Shown here piece by piece: positions 24,224 to 32,616 of a stretch of 64,000 bases of DNA. This stretch comes from Bradyrhizobium sp. Ce-3. Lineage in GTDB: Bacteria > Pseudomonadota > Alphaproteobacteria > Rhizobiales > Xanthobacteraceae. Position numbers and translations under genes: made by a program. The DNA lies in contig NZ_BQUV01000010.1 of NCBI RefSeq assembly GCF_022835695.1, positions 1 through 64,000 on the forward strand, written 5' to 3'. The notes beneath the pieces are model-generated. The model ran no database searches. It was not told the DNA's origin and saw nothing but the letters and a program-made list of their open reading frames with translations. The first letter of the stretch is position 1, and each line of letters opens with the position of its first letter.

Positions 24224-25363
24224 TCAATACCCCTTGCCGCTCGCCAGCCGGTCGGTGTGGAAATTGCTGTCGCCGAACAGCTCCTGGCAGACGCGGGCGC
24301 GCTTCATGAAGAAGCCGATGTCGAACTGGTCGGTCATGCCCATGCCGCCGTGCATCTGCACGCCTTCCTGCACGGCCAGCGTCGCCGTGGTGCCGGCACG
24401 CGCTTTTGCCACTGCGACCGCGGTAGCGGCCTTCTCGATATCCGCATCGAGCGCCTGCAGCGCCTTGAGCACGGCAGCGCGGGTGATCTCGATATCGATG
24501 TAGAGCTGGGCGGCGCGGTGCTGCAGCGCCTGGAATTCGCCGATCGCCTTGCCGAACTGCTTGCGCTCCTTCAGATAGGTCACGGTGCGGCCGAACACCT
24601 CGTCGGAAAGGCCGACCATTTCGGACGCCACCGCGCCGCGGCCGATATTGAGCACGCCGTCGAGCAGGCCAAAGCCCTGATCGACCTCGCCGAGCACCTG
24701 ATCGGCATTGACCTCGACATTGTCGAACACGATGCGCGCCGCGTTGTGCGAATCGACCATCGCGGTGCGCTCGACCACGAGGCCCCTGGCCTTCGGATCG
24801 ACCAGGAACAGCGTCAGCCCGTTGCTGTCGCCGGCGCTGCCGCCGGTGCGCGCCGCAACGATCAGGAGGTCCGCGGTGTGGCCGTCGACCACGAAGGCCT
24901 TGTCGCCGGACAGCTTGAAGCCGTTGCCGGAACGCGTGGCCTGCAACCTGGTCTGCAGCGGGCGATGCTTGGCGCCCTCGTCGATCGCGAGCGCCGCGAG
25001 CAGCGAGCCGTCGGCGATCTTGGGCAGATGCTGCGCCTTCTGCGCCTCGCTGCCGCCGCGCGACAGCGCCGATGCGGCGAGCACCGCGGTCGAAAGGAAC
25101 GGCGACGGCATCAAGGTGCGGCCGATCTCCTCCATGACGATGCCGGCCTCGACGCAGCCGAGCCCGCTGCCGCCGAATTTTTCAGGCACCAGCAGCCCGG
25201 AGAAGCCCATCTCGGCAAAGGTTGACCAGAGCTCGCGCGAGAAGCCGGTGGTGTCCTTGGCATCGCGCAGACCGCGCAGATGCGCCACCGGCGCCTTGTC
25301 GCTGATGAGACCGCGCGCACTGTCGCGCAGCATGGATTGTTCTTCGGTGAGGACGAGGGCCAT
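24224..25363 (-). CDS. Acyl-CoA dehydrogenase family protein (smaller subunit-like)
   Basis: 379 residues, three-domain FAD acyl-CoA dehydrogenase fold. N-terminal helical domain (LTEEQSMLRDSARGLI), middle beta domain (FLVDPKARGLVVERT), and C-terminal helical domain with RKQFGKAIGEFQALQHR and MHGGMGMTDQFDIGFFMKRA. The usual catalytic Glu is not obvious in the C-terminal loop (HGGMGMT). In related bacteria two unequal acyl-CoA dehydrogenases encoded together form heteromers acting on CoA esters of ring compounds or sterol side chains; the neighbour upstream at 25519-26703 fits such a pairing. The actual substrate is unknown. Confidence 0.87.
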   Translation of the reverse strand: MALVLTEEQSMLRDSARGLISDKAPVAHLRGLRDAKDTTGFSRELWSTFAEMGFSGLLVPEKFGGSGLGCVEAGIVMEEIGRTLMPSPFLSTAVLAASALSRGGSEAQKAQHLPKIADGSLLAALAIDEGAKHRPLQTRLQATRSGNGFKLSGDKAFVVDGHTADLLIVAARTGGSAGDSNGLTLFLVDPKARGLVVERTAMVDSHNAARIVFDNVEVNADQVLGEVDQGFGLLDGVLNIGRGAVASEMVGLSDEVFGRTVTYLKERKQFGKAIGEFQALQHRAAQLYIDIEITRAAVLKALQALDADIEKAATAVAVAKARAGTTATLAVQEGVQMHGGMGMTDQFDIGFFMKRARVCQELFGDSNFHTDRLASGKGY

Positions 25364-25402
25364 GGATGGATTCCGCTCTTCGATAATTCAGATGTTGAAC
25401 TC

Positions 25403-25500
25403 GTCATTCCGGGGCGCGACGTAGTCGCGAGCCCGGAATCCATACTCCCGATCGTGGTTATGGATTCCGGGCCTGGCCCTTCGGGCCATCCCGGAATGAC
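25403..25500. repeat. Family D palindromic repeat
   Basis: Lies between two acyl-CoA dehydrogenase genes on the same strand; ends gtcattccgggg and tcccggaatgac, inner cccggaatccat and atggattccggg. If the two genes share a transcript, this hairpin is in its middle. Confidence 0.85.
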
Positions 25501-25518
25501 GGGTGGTGAAACTGTGCC

Positions 25519-26703
25519 TCACGCGCCCGGCAGATCGAGGATGCGCTTGGCGACGATGCCGAGCATCACCTCGGAGGTGCCGCCCTCGATCGAGTTGGCC
25601 TTGGTGCGCAGCCAGGCGCGCGGGCGGGCGCCGCCTTTGGAGCGGTCGCTCTCCCATTCCAGCGCGTCGATGCCGCCGGCCGACATCAGGATCTCGTAGC
25701 GGCGCTTGTTGAGCTCGGTGCCGTAATATTTCATCGCCGAGGAGAACGCCGGATGCGACTGCCCGGCCTTGGCGAGATCAACCGCACGCTCGGCGGCTGC
25801 GGCGAGCGCGGCCTCGTCGACCTCGAAGCTCGCAATCTGGCTGCGCAGCTGCGCATCGTCGAGCTTGCCTTCCGCGTCCGCGCCGACCGAGTCGGCGGCG
25901 ATCTGGCCGAGCGGACGGCCGACGCCGCGCTCGCCCATGCCCGAGATCATCGCGCGCTCGTGCTGCAGCAGGTACTTCGCGACATCCCAGCCGCGATTGA
26001 CCGTGCCCACCACATGCGACTTCGGCACCCGGACATTGTCGAAGAAGGTTTCGCAGAACGGCGAGTAGCCCGAGATCAGGAGGATCGGTTTTGTCGACAC
26101 GCCCTTCGAGGCCATGTCGAACAGGATGAAGCTGATGCCGTCATGCTTCTTGGCCGCCGGATCGGTGCGCACGAGACAAAAAATCCAGTCGGCGTAATTG
26201 GCGTAGGAGGTCCAGATCTTCTGGCCGTTGATGATGTAGTCGTCGCCGTCGCCGACCGCGCGGGTCTGCAGCGATGCGAGGTCGGAGCCGGCATTCGGCT
26301 CGGAATAGCCCTGGCACCAGCGGATCAGGCCCGCGGTGATCTTGGGCAGATGCTCCTTCTTCTGCTCCTCGGTGCCGTACTTCAGCAGCGCCGGTCCGAG
26401 CATCGAGATGCCGAACGAGGTCAGCGGCTGACGCGCGCCGATCGCCGCCATCTCCTGGCGCACGATCTTGGCTTCCTCGCCGTCGAGGCCGCCGCCGCCA
26501 TATTCCTTCGGCCAATGCGGCACGGTCCAGCCCTTGTCGCGCATCCGCTCGAACCAGACACGCTGCGCGTCGGAGGAGAATTTCGCGTTGCGGCCACCCC
26601 AGAAGGTGTCGCCATCCGAGGTCATCGGCTTGCGCATCTCCGCCGGGCAGTTCTGCTCCAGCCAGGCGCGGGTCTCCGCGCGGAATTTCTCGAGGTCAGC
26701 CAT
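25519..26703 (-). CDS. Acyl-CoA dehydrogenase family protein
   Basis: 394 residues. N-terminal domain KFRAETRAWLEQNCPAEMR, the conserved WCQGYSEPNAGSDLASLQTR (FAD/substrate region) and NGQKIWTSYANYADWIF, and C-terminal GTSEVMLGIVAKRILDLP. It resembles the larger subunit of heteromeric acyl-CoA dehydrogenases. The smaller-subunit-like gene lies downstream, separated by a family D repeat of about 100 bases. A carboxymuconolactone-decarboxylase-like gene diverges upstream; an AATTCG-A-CGAATT palindrome sits in the shared promoter region. Confidence 0.9.
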   Translation of the reverse strand: MADLEKFRAETRAWLEQNCPAEMRKPMTSDGDTFWGGRNAKFSSDAQRVWFERMRDKGWTVPHWPKEYGGGGLDGEEAKIVRQEMAAIGARQPLTSFGISMLGPALLKYGTEEQKKEHLPKITAGLIRWCQGYSEPNAGSDLASLQTRAVGDGDDYIINGQKIWTSYANYADWIFCLVRTDPAAKKHDGISFILFDMASKGVSTKPILLISGYSPFCETFFDNVRVPKSHVVGTVNRGWDVAKYLLQHERAMISGMGERGVGRPLGQIAADSVGADAEGKLDDAQLRSQIASFEVDEAALAAAAERAVDLAKAGQSHPAFSSAMKYYGTELNKRRYEILMSAGGIDALEWESDRSKGGARPRAWLRTKANSIEGGTSEVMLGIVAKRILDLPGA

Positions 26704-26719
26704 GATGCGTTTCCAGTCA

Positions 26720-26732
26720 AATTCGACGAATT
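26720..26732. promoter_or_regulatory. Palindrome AATTCG-A-CGAATT before the acyl-CoA dehydrogenase gene
   Basis: Six-base arms with one central base, 16 bases upstream of the minus-strand ATG at 26703. The size and place suit a TetR/FadR-like operator, but no regulator gene is adjacent. Confidence 0.25.
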
Positions 26733-26871
26733 GGATTCGACCTTAGACCTACGCAGCCGCCGAATTCAATATGCCTCGCGGCCGCGCCATGCTCTGGCGT
26801 CGCTACTCACCTTGCGCGATCGGGTGTATCGCCGAGGTGGGGTAACGATTGAAAAACAAGAGGAAACGGAC

Positions 26872-27417
26872 ATGCGGCTGAAGCTGCTTTCGCCTAGCGA
26901 AATGAACGCCGCCCAGAAAGAAACCTACGACGAGTCGATCGCCGGCAAGCGCGGCGCGCCACCGGCGCCGATGATGGCCTGGCTGAACAGTCCGGAGATG
27001 GCGCGGCATGCCACCCGGCTCGGCGAGGTGCTGCGCTTCGACACGATCTTTCCGGCGAAACTCGCGGAGATCGCAATCCTCGTCACCGCGCGGCACTGGA
27101 CCGCGCATTACGAGTGGTATGCCCACAAGCGCCTCGCGCTGAAAGGCGGCCTCGACCCCAAGATCATCGAGGACATTCGCGTGCGCCGGACGCCGACCTT
27201 CGACGATCCCAAGGCCAGGGTGATCTACGACGTCGCCAAGGCACTGCACGAAGGTCACGGCCTGCCGAAGGGGCTGTATGACGAGGCGGTCGAGGTGCTG
27301 AGCCCGCGCGGCCTGGTCGAGGTGATCGGCCTCTGCGGCTACTACACCATGGTATCGATGACGCTGAACACGTTTGAGTTCCAGCTGCCCGGCGGCGAGT
27401 TGTCGGAGCTCTGCTAG
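26872..27417 (+). CDS. Carboxymuconolactone decarboxylase family protein
   Basis: 181 residues from ATG 26872, with AGAGGAAA ten bases upstream. The AhpD/CMD fold region includes LAEIAILVTARHWTAHYEWYAHKRLA and, later, LVEVIGLCGYYTMVSMTLNTFE. The CxxC pair of AhpD peroxidases is absent, so a peroxidase role is unlikely. Family members decarboxylate carboxymuconolactone in protocatechuate breakdown or act on related molecules. It diverges from the acyl-CoA dehydrogenases and lies before a VOC-type dioxygenase-like gene, hinting at aromatic metabolism, but no complete pathway is seen. Confidence 0.85.
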   Translation: MRLKLLSPSEMNAAQKETYDESIAGKRGAPPAPMMAWLNSPEMARHATRLGEVLRFDTIFPAKLAEIAILVTARHWTAHYEWYAHKRLALKGGLDPKIIEDIRVRRTPTFDDPKARVIYDVAKALHEGHGLPKGLYDEAVEVLSPRGLVEVIGLCGYYTMVSMTLNTFEFQLPGGELSELC

Positions 27418-27440
27418 GTCAGGCGGACCGTGGCGCCGTT

Positions 27441-27459
27441 CGGAAACGCTGGGTTTCCG
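27441..27459 (+). terminator. Stem-loop after the CMD-family gene
   Basis: CGGAAAC, five-base loop, GTTTCCG, located 24 bases after the stop codon at 27417. No T-run follows, so it is a weak terminator candidate. Confidence 0.3.
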
Positions 27460-27552
27460 GATGGGTAGCTCCGGGGCCGGCAAATCCGGACTATATCAGG
27501 CGGCGAAGCCCTGCCCCTGATGGCGCGGCGTTGATGCCAATGGAGCCATGTC

Positions 27553-28047
27553 ATGCCGGAAAATCCCCCCATCATCGCGGGCACGCGGATCGGGCATGTC
27601 CATCTCAAGGTCGCCGATCTCGAGCGCGCACTCGGCTTCTACTGCGGCGTGCTCGGCTTCGAACTGCAGCAGCGCCTCGGGACGGATGCGGCCTTCATCT
27701 CGGCCGGCGGTTATCACCACCACATCGGCCTCAACACCTGGGAGAGCAAGGGCGGCCATCCACCGCCACCCGGCACCACCGGCCTGTTCCACACCGCCAT
27801 CCTCTATCCGACCCGTCCGGCGCTCGCCGATGCGCTGCACCGGGTGCTGTCGGCCGGCATCCAGCTCGATGGCGCCAGCGACCACGGCGTCAGCCAGGCG
27901 CTCTATTTGCGCGATCCCGACGAGAACGGCGTCGAGCTCTATTGGGACCGGCCCGAAGCCGAATGGCCGCGCAGCGCCGACGGCAAGCTTTCGATGTTCA
28001 CACGGCGGCTGGATCTGGAAGACCTGCTGAAGCAGCGGGTGGCGTAA
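27553..28047 (+). CDS. VOC family protein (glyoxalase/extradiol dioxygenase-like, CatE type)
   Basis: 164 residues. Start of the first module is GHVHLKVADLERALGFYCGVLGF, with a metal-ligand His in the first strand; GGYHHHIGLNTW and the late DPDENGVELYWDRP (Glu ligand) complete the pattern. The family comprises glyoxalases, extradiol dioxygenases and fosfomycin-resistance-type proteins; the CatE-like pattern suggests ring or glyoxalase chemistry. Its last 109 bases overlap the antisense tail of the minus-strand MFS frame ending at 27939. Confidence 0.85.
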   Translation: MPENPPIIAGTRIGHVHLKVADLERALGFYCGVLGFELQQRLGTDAAFISAGGYHHHIGLNTWESKGGHPPPPGTTGLFHTAILYPTRPALADALHRVLSAGIQLDGASDHGVSQALYLRDPDENGVELYWDRPEAEWPRSADGKLSMFTRRLDLEDLLKQRVA

Positions 28048-29507
28048 TTCCGCGGTGCGATAATTTCGTAGCCCGGATGGAGCGGAGCGAAATCCAGGGT
28101 TCGCTCCATGAGGTCACGCTGCTCCCGGATTACGCTTCGCTTCATCCGGGCTACAGCTTTATTCCCCTTCCCCCTGAAAGGGGGAAGGTCGGGATGGGGG
28201 TCAGCCGCAGGCTCCGCTGCAAATGGAGAGACCGGATCCCCACCCGCTTTGCTCTGCGCGCAAAGCGACCTCCCCTTTTCAAGGGGAGGTGGAAAGCGGC
28301 TTCCCCTCATGATCGCCGCCGCCGCGATCAGCTCCAGCCCGATGCAGCCGTAGAACGGCAGCGTGTAGCTGCCTGAGAGATCGTGTAGCAGCCCGATCAC
28401 GCCGGGGCCGAAGGCGTAGGTGATCTGGTTGATCGCGGTGATCAGGCTGACCAGCACGCCGAACGCGCGCGGGTCGAACTCGCGCTGGATGATCAGCGCC
28501 GGCAGCGTGATCAGATTGCCGACCGAGAAGCCGAACAGCGCGCAGGCGGCGATCTGCGCGATGTCGTTATGCACGTTGATGATGATTGCGAGCGCAATCG
28601 CCTGGCTGACAAAGGACAGCGCCGACGCCAGCCGCTGGTTGAGCCGGTCGATCACGAACGAGAAAGACACGCGCCCGACCACGGCCATCGCGGTCAACAG
28701 CGCCATCGCCACCGTGGCGCGCTCGCGGCCGATCACCTGGTCGAGATAGGCGATCAGATGCACGATGAAGCCGACCTGGGCGAACAGCACCAGCGCGAAG
28801 GCAACCGAGACCGAGAGGAAGCGGATGTCGCGCAGCGCCCGCGCCCGCACCTGGGTCGCCGACGGTGCGGCGGCCGCCGCTGACGTCACCGCGTGCAGAT
28901 GCGCCGGAGGCTGTCCGACGCAGATCAGGATGACTGGCACCATCACCACGACGAGCGCCACCGCGGCCGCGATCATCGCGCCGGAGAAGCCGAAATAACC
29001 GATGCCGGCCACCAGCAGCGGCACGCCGACGATGCCGCCGAAGCTGGCGCCGTTCAGCGCCAGGCTGATCGCCATGCCGCGCTTCTTGTCGAACCACAGG
29101 CCGAGCGTGTTGGTGATGATGCCGAGGCTGGTGCCGGCCCAGCCGAACGCCAAGAGCGCATCGGCGAGATAGAGCTGCCAGGGCTCGCGCACCTCGCCGA
29201 TCGCCACCGCGGCAACCGCCATCGCAAGGGTGCCCGCGATCAGGCAGCCGCGCGCACCGAACGCCTTGATCGCCTCGCTGACGAAGGCGACCAGCGCGGC
29301 GCCGAACAGATAGAAGAAGGTGGTGCCCGAGGAGATCAGCGACGCCGGCCAGCCGTGCAGCCGCTGCAGCTCGGCGACATAGACGCTCTGGCCGTAGAAG
29401 CCCAGTCCCCAGCCGAAGGTCGCAAGCAGGAAGCAGACGGCGACGATGCGCCAGCCCTCATAGCCGAGCGAGGATTCGTCTGCTTGCGTAGGCGATGATG
29501 CGTCCAT
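27939..29507 (-). CDS. MFS transporter with repeat-derived C-terminal extension
   Basis: 522 residues. The first about 405 are a normal twelve-helix MFS carrier (RIVAVCFLLATFGWGLGFYG, GLWFDKKRGMAISLALNGAS, FGVLVSLITAINQITYAFGP), likely an oxalate/monocarboxylate-type symporter. After LELIAAAAIMRGSR the frame runs through the family G repeat (PPPLEKGRSLCAQSK, PDLPPFRGKG), the family B repeat (ARMKRSVIRE, DFAPLHPGYE) and finally antisense to the VOC gene. The native stop seems to have been lost to repeat insertion, giving about 115 extra residues. Whether this tail is made and tolerated is unknown; it may be a decaying gene. Start ATG 29507. Confidence 0.75.
   Translation of the reverse strand: MDASSPTQADESSLGYEGWRIVAVCFLLATFGWGLGFYGQSVYVAELQRLHGWPASLISSGTTFFYLFGAALVAFVSEAIKAFGARGCLIAGTLAMAVAAVAIGEVREPWQLYLADALLAFGWAGTSLGIITNTLGLWFDKKRGMAISLALNGASFGGIVGVPLLVAGIGYFGFSGAMIAAAVALVVVMVPVILICVGQPPAHLHAVTSAAAAAPSATQVRARALRDIRFLSVSVAFALVLFAQVGFIVHLIAYLDQVIGRERATVAMALLTAMAVVGRVSFSFVIDRLNQRLASALSFVSQAIALAIIINVHNDIAQIAACALFGFSVGNLITLPALIIQREFDPRAFGVLVSLITAINQITYAFGPGVIGLLHDLSGSYTLPFYGCIGLELIAAAAIMRGSRFPPPLEKGRSLCAQSKAGGDPVSPFAAEPAADPHPDLPPFRGKGNKAVARMKRSVIREQRDLMERTLDFAPLHPGYEIIAPRNYATRCFSRSSRSSRRVNIESLPSALRGHSASGRSQ
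28068..28154. repeat. Family B palindromic repeat
   Basis: gtagcccggatggagcg ... cgcttcatccgggctac; it is translated on the minus strand as part of the C-terminal extension of the MFS protein. Confidence 0.8.
28163..28292. repeat. Family G repeat (ccccttcccc/aaggggaggt type)
   Basis: A compound repeat with ccccctgaaaggggga at the left, gggatgggggtca and gatccccaccc in the middle, and ctccccttttcaaggggag at the right. It abuts the family B copy and lies inside the MFS reading frame. A partial copy is at 54377-54412. Confidence 0.7.
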
Positions 29508-29582
29508 TTCTTGCTCTTGCTTCTCACATCGTCAGGACCGGATTATTCCGTTCCCACGATGTAAGGAGCCGTGCAAGCCGGT

Positions 29583-29604
29583 CACTTCGAAACGGATCGA
29601 AGTG
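29583..29604. promoter_or_regulatory. Inverted repeat CACTTCG/CGAAGTG between two MFS genes
   Basis: Seven-base perfect arms around 8 bases, 22 bases after the stop of the MFS gene 29626-30870 and 76 bases before the start of the next MFS gene (29507), all minus strand. It could be a terminator stem without a T-run or an operator. Confidence 0.3.
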
Positions 29605-29625
29605 TCAGCAATTGGCAGCAGCAGG

Positions 29626-30870
29626 CTAGATACTGGGATCCGGGATTTCTTCCACCGCGCGCAATTTGGCGCGGCGCTTGGCGAACGAGGCCAGCGACAG
29701 CACGACGAGCCCGAGCAGCACTGGCGGAAACACCACCATGTTGACGGCATTCCAGCCGTAATGCGCGAGCAGCTGGCCCGACGAGAACGAGCCGATCGCC
29801 ATCATGCCGAACACCAGGAAATCGTTGAACGCCTGCACCTTGTTGCGCTCCTGCGGGCGGTGCGTTTCCAGCACCAGCGCGGAGGCGCCGACGAACGCGA
29901 AGTTCCAGCCGATCCCGAGCACGAACAGCGTCGCCCAGAAGTGCGGCGCCGTGATGCCGGACAACCCGATCATCGCGGCGACAGCCTCGAGCGCCAGCCC
30001 GAGCGCGACGATGCGAGGTGCGCCAAACCGCGCGATCAGCGAGCCGGTGAAGAAGCTCGGGCCATACATCGCCACAATGTGCCACTGGATGCCGAAATTG
30101 GAATCGCTGACCGACAGCCCGCACATCTTCATCGCGAGCGGCGCCGAGGTCATCACCAGATTCATCATCGGATAGGCGATCACGCCGCACAGCGCCGCGG
30201 CGATGAAGCGCGGTTGCCTCGCGATCTCGAGCAGCGGGCGGCCGCCATGCAGATCCGCCGCCGCGGGCTTTGGCGCATCGACGCCTGAGAGCACCGCCAT
30301 CGCCACCAGCGCGACGAGGGCCTGCATCACGAAGGAGAACGCGAACAGGTAAGGCGGCCAGATGTCCATGGTCCATTGCACGAGCTGCGGCCCGAGCACG
30401 CCGGCGAACACGCCACCGGCCATCACCCAGGACACCGCCTTGGGCCGAAATGCGACGCTGGCGCCATCGGCTGCCGCGAAGCGATAGGACTGCGCGACGG
30501 CGCCATAGAGTCCGCCGAGGAAGGTCGCGCCGCAGAACAGCCAGAACGATGAATGCAGGATCGCCCAGGCGCCGAGCGCGCCGGTCAGCGTGCCGCAGAA
30601 GGTGCCGACGATGAAGGCGACGCGGCGGCCATAGGCGCGCGAGATCGCGCCGGTCGGCAGCGTGCCGGCGGCGAGCCCGAGCACATACATCGAGAGCGGC
30701 ACCGTCGCGAGCGAGATGTCGGGTGCCAGCGTCGCGCCGACGATCGAGCCGGTGGCGAAGATCACCGCCGAATTGGCGCCGGTCAGCGCCTGCGCCGCCG
30801 CAAGCCGCCACACATTGCTGCGCGCCCGCGCGTCGTCGCTCGTCTCATCCGCAGCCGTCACGTCGATCAT
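29626..30870 (-). CDS. MFS transporter
   Basis: 414 residues from ATG 30870 (MIDVTAADETSDDARARS). Twelve membrane segments; motif A-like GAISRAYGRRVAFIVG between helices 2 and 3, and LEIARQPRFIAAALCGVIAY opening the second half. This YnfM/arabinose-efflux-like type usually exports drugs or small metabolites; the substrate is unknown. The frame extends upstream to 30984 without a good start context. It is followed by another MFS gene on the same strand. Confidence 0.8.
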   Translation of the reverse strand: MIDVTAADETSDDARARSNVWRLAAAQALTGANSAVIFATGSIVGATLAPDISLATVPLSMYVLGLAAGTLPTGAISRAYGRRVAFIVGTFCGTLTGALGAWAILHSSFWLFCGATFLGGLYGAVAQSYRFAAADGASVAFRPKAVSWVMAGGVFAGVLGPQLVQWTMDIWPPYLFAFSFVMQALVALVAMAVLSGVDAPKPAAADLHGGRPLLEIARQPRFIAAALCGVIAYPMMNLVMTSAPLAMKMCGLSVSDSNFGIQWHIVAMYGPSFFTGSLIARFGAPRIVALGLALEAVAAMIGLSGITAPHFWATLFVLGIGWNFAFVGASALVLETHRPQERNKVQAFNDFLVFGMMAIGSFSSGQLLAHYGWNAVNMVVFPPVLLGLVVLSLASFAKRRAKLRAVEEIPDPSI

Positions 30871-31036
30871 CGGTGGTCCCGCCTCGAAGCCCCGGCGGGA
30901 GCCTCCAATCGCGCGCACTATGGAGAGCGGGTCGAGGCCGATCAACCGCCGCAAACGGACGAAGGCCATGCGGGAGGCGCACACGATGGATGGCTCCGCC
31001 TTTCGAAATAAGGAGCGCCTGGCACCCTATCCCGTC

Positions 31037-31157
31037 GTCATTCCGGGGCTCGCGAAGCGAGAGCCCGGAATCCATTCATCCACGAAACGCGCGGAGACAC
31101 GAAACGCGCGGAGAAATGGATTCCGGGCTCGCGCCAAGAGGCGCGCCCCGGAATGAC
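31037..31157. repeat. Family D palindromic repeat
   Basis: gtcattccggggctcgcg ... ccccggaatgac, with inner gcccggaatccat and atggattccgggc. It contains an internal direct repeat gaaacgcgcggag. It lies directly after the hicB stop codon. Confidence 0.85.
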
Positions 31158-31166
31158 GAGCGGAAG

Positions 31167-31664
31167 CTACCGCACCGGCTTCTTGCCCGGCCGCTTCTCG
31201 GCACGCAGCGCGCCGGTCTTGTGCACCTTGGAACGCGGTGCGATCGGGGCGCCGCGCGGATAGCCGCCCGGCCATTCCAGCGCGAGCGAACTGGCAAAGC
31301 CGAAGAAGCTCGAACGGCTCATGCCGAGCTCGGCAGCGCGCTTGTCGATCCGCGTGATCAGGCTTTTCGGCAGATAGACGTTGACGCGCTCGGATGGATC
31401 AGGCGGATCGACGCCGACCATGAAGAATGCGGCGACGTCGGAGCCCTTGGGTGCCACGATGCGCTCGATCGGTGTCGGCTCCGGCAACGGCTTGCCCTGC
31501 TCGACCCAGCCGTCGACCGCCTGCGCCAGCGCATGCTCGGCACGCTCGATCGCCTCTTCCTGCGACCTGCCGCCGGCGACGCAGCCGGGAAAATCCGGAA
31601 ACCACGCCCCGAAAGCGCCGCGCGGTCCGCGCTCCAGCACGGCCGGATAAAGCCGTCTCTTCAT
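31167..31664 (-). CDS. Solitary HicB-like antitoxin
   Basis: 165 residues. N-terminal HicB partial RNase-H-like fold (RLYPAVLERGPRGAFGAWFPDFPGC and SQEEAIERAEHALAQAVDGWV) and a C-terminal ribbon-helix-helix (RVNVYLPKSLITRIDKRAAELGMSRSSFF), followed by a basic tail. HicB normally binds the HicA mRNA-interferase and represses its own promoter. No hicA is found on either side: 9 bases downstream begins a repeat, and upstream lies the divergent methyltransferase gene. It is either an orphan regulator or the remnant of a pair. Two inverted repeats in the divergent promoter are candidate operators. Confidence 0.85.
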   Translation of the reverse strand: MKRRLYPAVLERGPRGAFGAWFPDFPGCVAGGRSQEEAIERAEHALAQAVDGWVEQGKPLPEPTPIERIVAPKGSDVAAFFMVGVDPPDPSERVNVYLPKSLITRIDKRAAELGMSRSSFFGFASSLALEWPGGYPRGAPIAPRSKVHKTGALRAEKRPGKKPVR

Positions 31665-31695
31665 TCTGGCCTCCGTCGTTGGAGTATGCTATTTC

Positions 31696-31721
31696 ACACA
31701 CAGCGGTGTGTCAAATGACAC
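31696..31721. promoter_or_regulatory. Overlapping palindromes in the hicB/methyltransferase divergent promoter
   Basis: ACACAC-AGCG-GTGTGT (31696-31711) and GTGTCA-AA-TGACAC (31708-31721) are both perfect and share four bases. They lie 32 bases upstream of hicB (minus) and about 23 bases upstream of the methyltransferase start (plus). Tandem palindromes with a GTGT core suit a ribbon-helix-helix repressor such as HicB. Confidence 0.5.
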
Positions 31722-31743
31722 ATTACAAGGGAGGGGAGCAATC

Positions 31744-32616
31744 GTGGACCCGCAAGCCGAGCTCCGCATCATACGTGGCGCCTACGCCAAGCAGATCATG
31801 GCTGCCGCAAACGTCAGCGATCCGCGCGTGACCGCGGCCTTCGCCGCCATTCCCCGCGGGGATTTCGTCGGTCCGGGACCCTGGCTGATGCTGCGATGGT
31901 GGCACCGCGACTACACGCCGACGCCCGATGCCGACCCGGTCTATCTCTACACCAACGATCTGGTCGCGCTGTTGCCCGAGCGCCGCCTCAACAACGGCCA
32001 GCCGTCGCTGCACGCTTATCTGATGCACCAGGCCGCGCCGGCCGTCGGCGAGCACGTGGTGCATGTCGGGACCGGCACGGGTTACTACACGGCGCTGCTT
32101 GCTCATCTGGCTGGACCGACCGGTCGCGTGACCGGCATCGAGTATGACCCGGAGCTTGCGGCACGCGCCCGCGCCAACCTTGTCCCATATGCAAATGTCG
32201 AGATCATCGAAGGCGACGGCACGCTCGCGTCGTTCGATGCAGCCGACGTGATCTATGTCAACGCCGGCTGCACCCGACCTGCCGCGCGATGGCTCGACGG
32301 CCTCGCCGACGGCGGCCGGCTGATCCTGCCACTGACGTCCGACGAGGGATTCAAGGGCGGTGCGCCGGAGCAGGTGGCGCGATCCGGCGCAGTATTCCGG
32401 ATCCGGCGCGAGGGGACGGGCTATCATGCCTCCTGGATATCCCCGGTCGCGATCATTCCCTGCGACGGCGGCCGCGACGGGGCGTCGGAAAAGGCCCTGG
32501 CCGAAGCGTTCGCGCGCGGTGGCTGGCAGAAGGTGACGCGGCTCCATCGCGATGCCGGGATTCCCGACGAACGCTGCTGGCTGCGGGGCGACGGATGGTG
32601 CCTGGCCTACGACTGA
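31744..32616 (+). CDS. Protein-L-isoaspartate methyltransferase-like protein
   Basis: 290 residues from GTG 31744, chosen for the strong GGGAGGGGAG ribosome site just upstream; a GTG at 31708 lies inside the palindromes. N-terminal RIIRGAYAKQIMAAANVSDPRV and PSLHAYLMHQ match the PCMT family, and motif I VVHVGTGTGYYTALLAHLAG binds S-adenosylmethionine. The usual PCMT core motif is partly changed and the C-terminus is longer, so the target may not be isoaspartate. It is divergent from hicB. Confidence 0.82.
   Translation: MDPQAELRIIRGAYAKQIMAAANVSDPRVTAAFAAIPRGDFVGPGPWLMLRWWHRDYTPTPDADPVYLYTNDLVALLPERRLNNGQPSLHAYLMHQAAPAVGEHVVHVGTGTGYYTALLAHLAGPTGRVTGIEYDPELAARARANLVPYANVEIIEGDGTLASFDAADVIYVNAGCTRPAARWLDGLADGGRLILPLTSDEGFKGGAPEQVARSGAVFRIRREGTGYHASWISPVAIIPCDGGRDGASEKALAEAFARGGWQKVTRLHRDAGIPDERCWLRGDGWCLAYD

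Noticed and set aside
24118-25500. Family D repeats as a CRISPR array
   Set aside because: The copies are compound palindromes in separate gaps, with no regular spacers and no cas genes.
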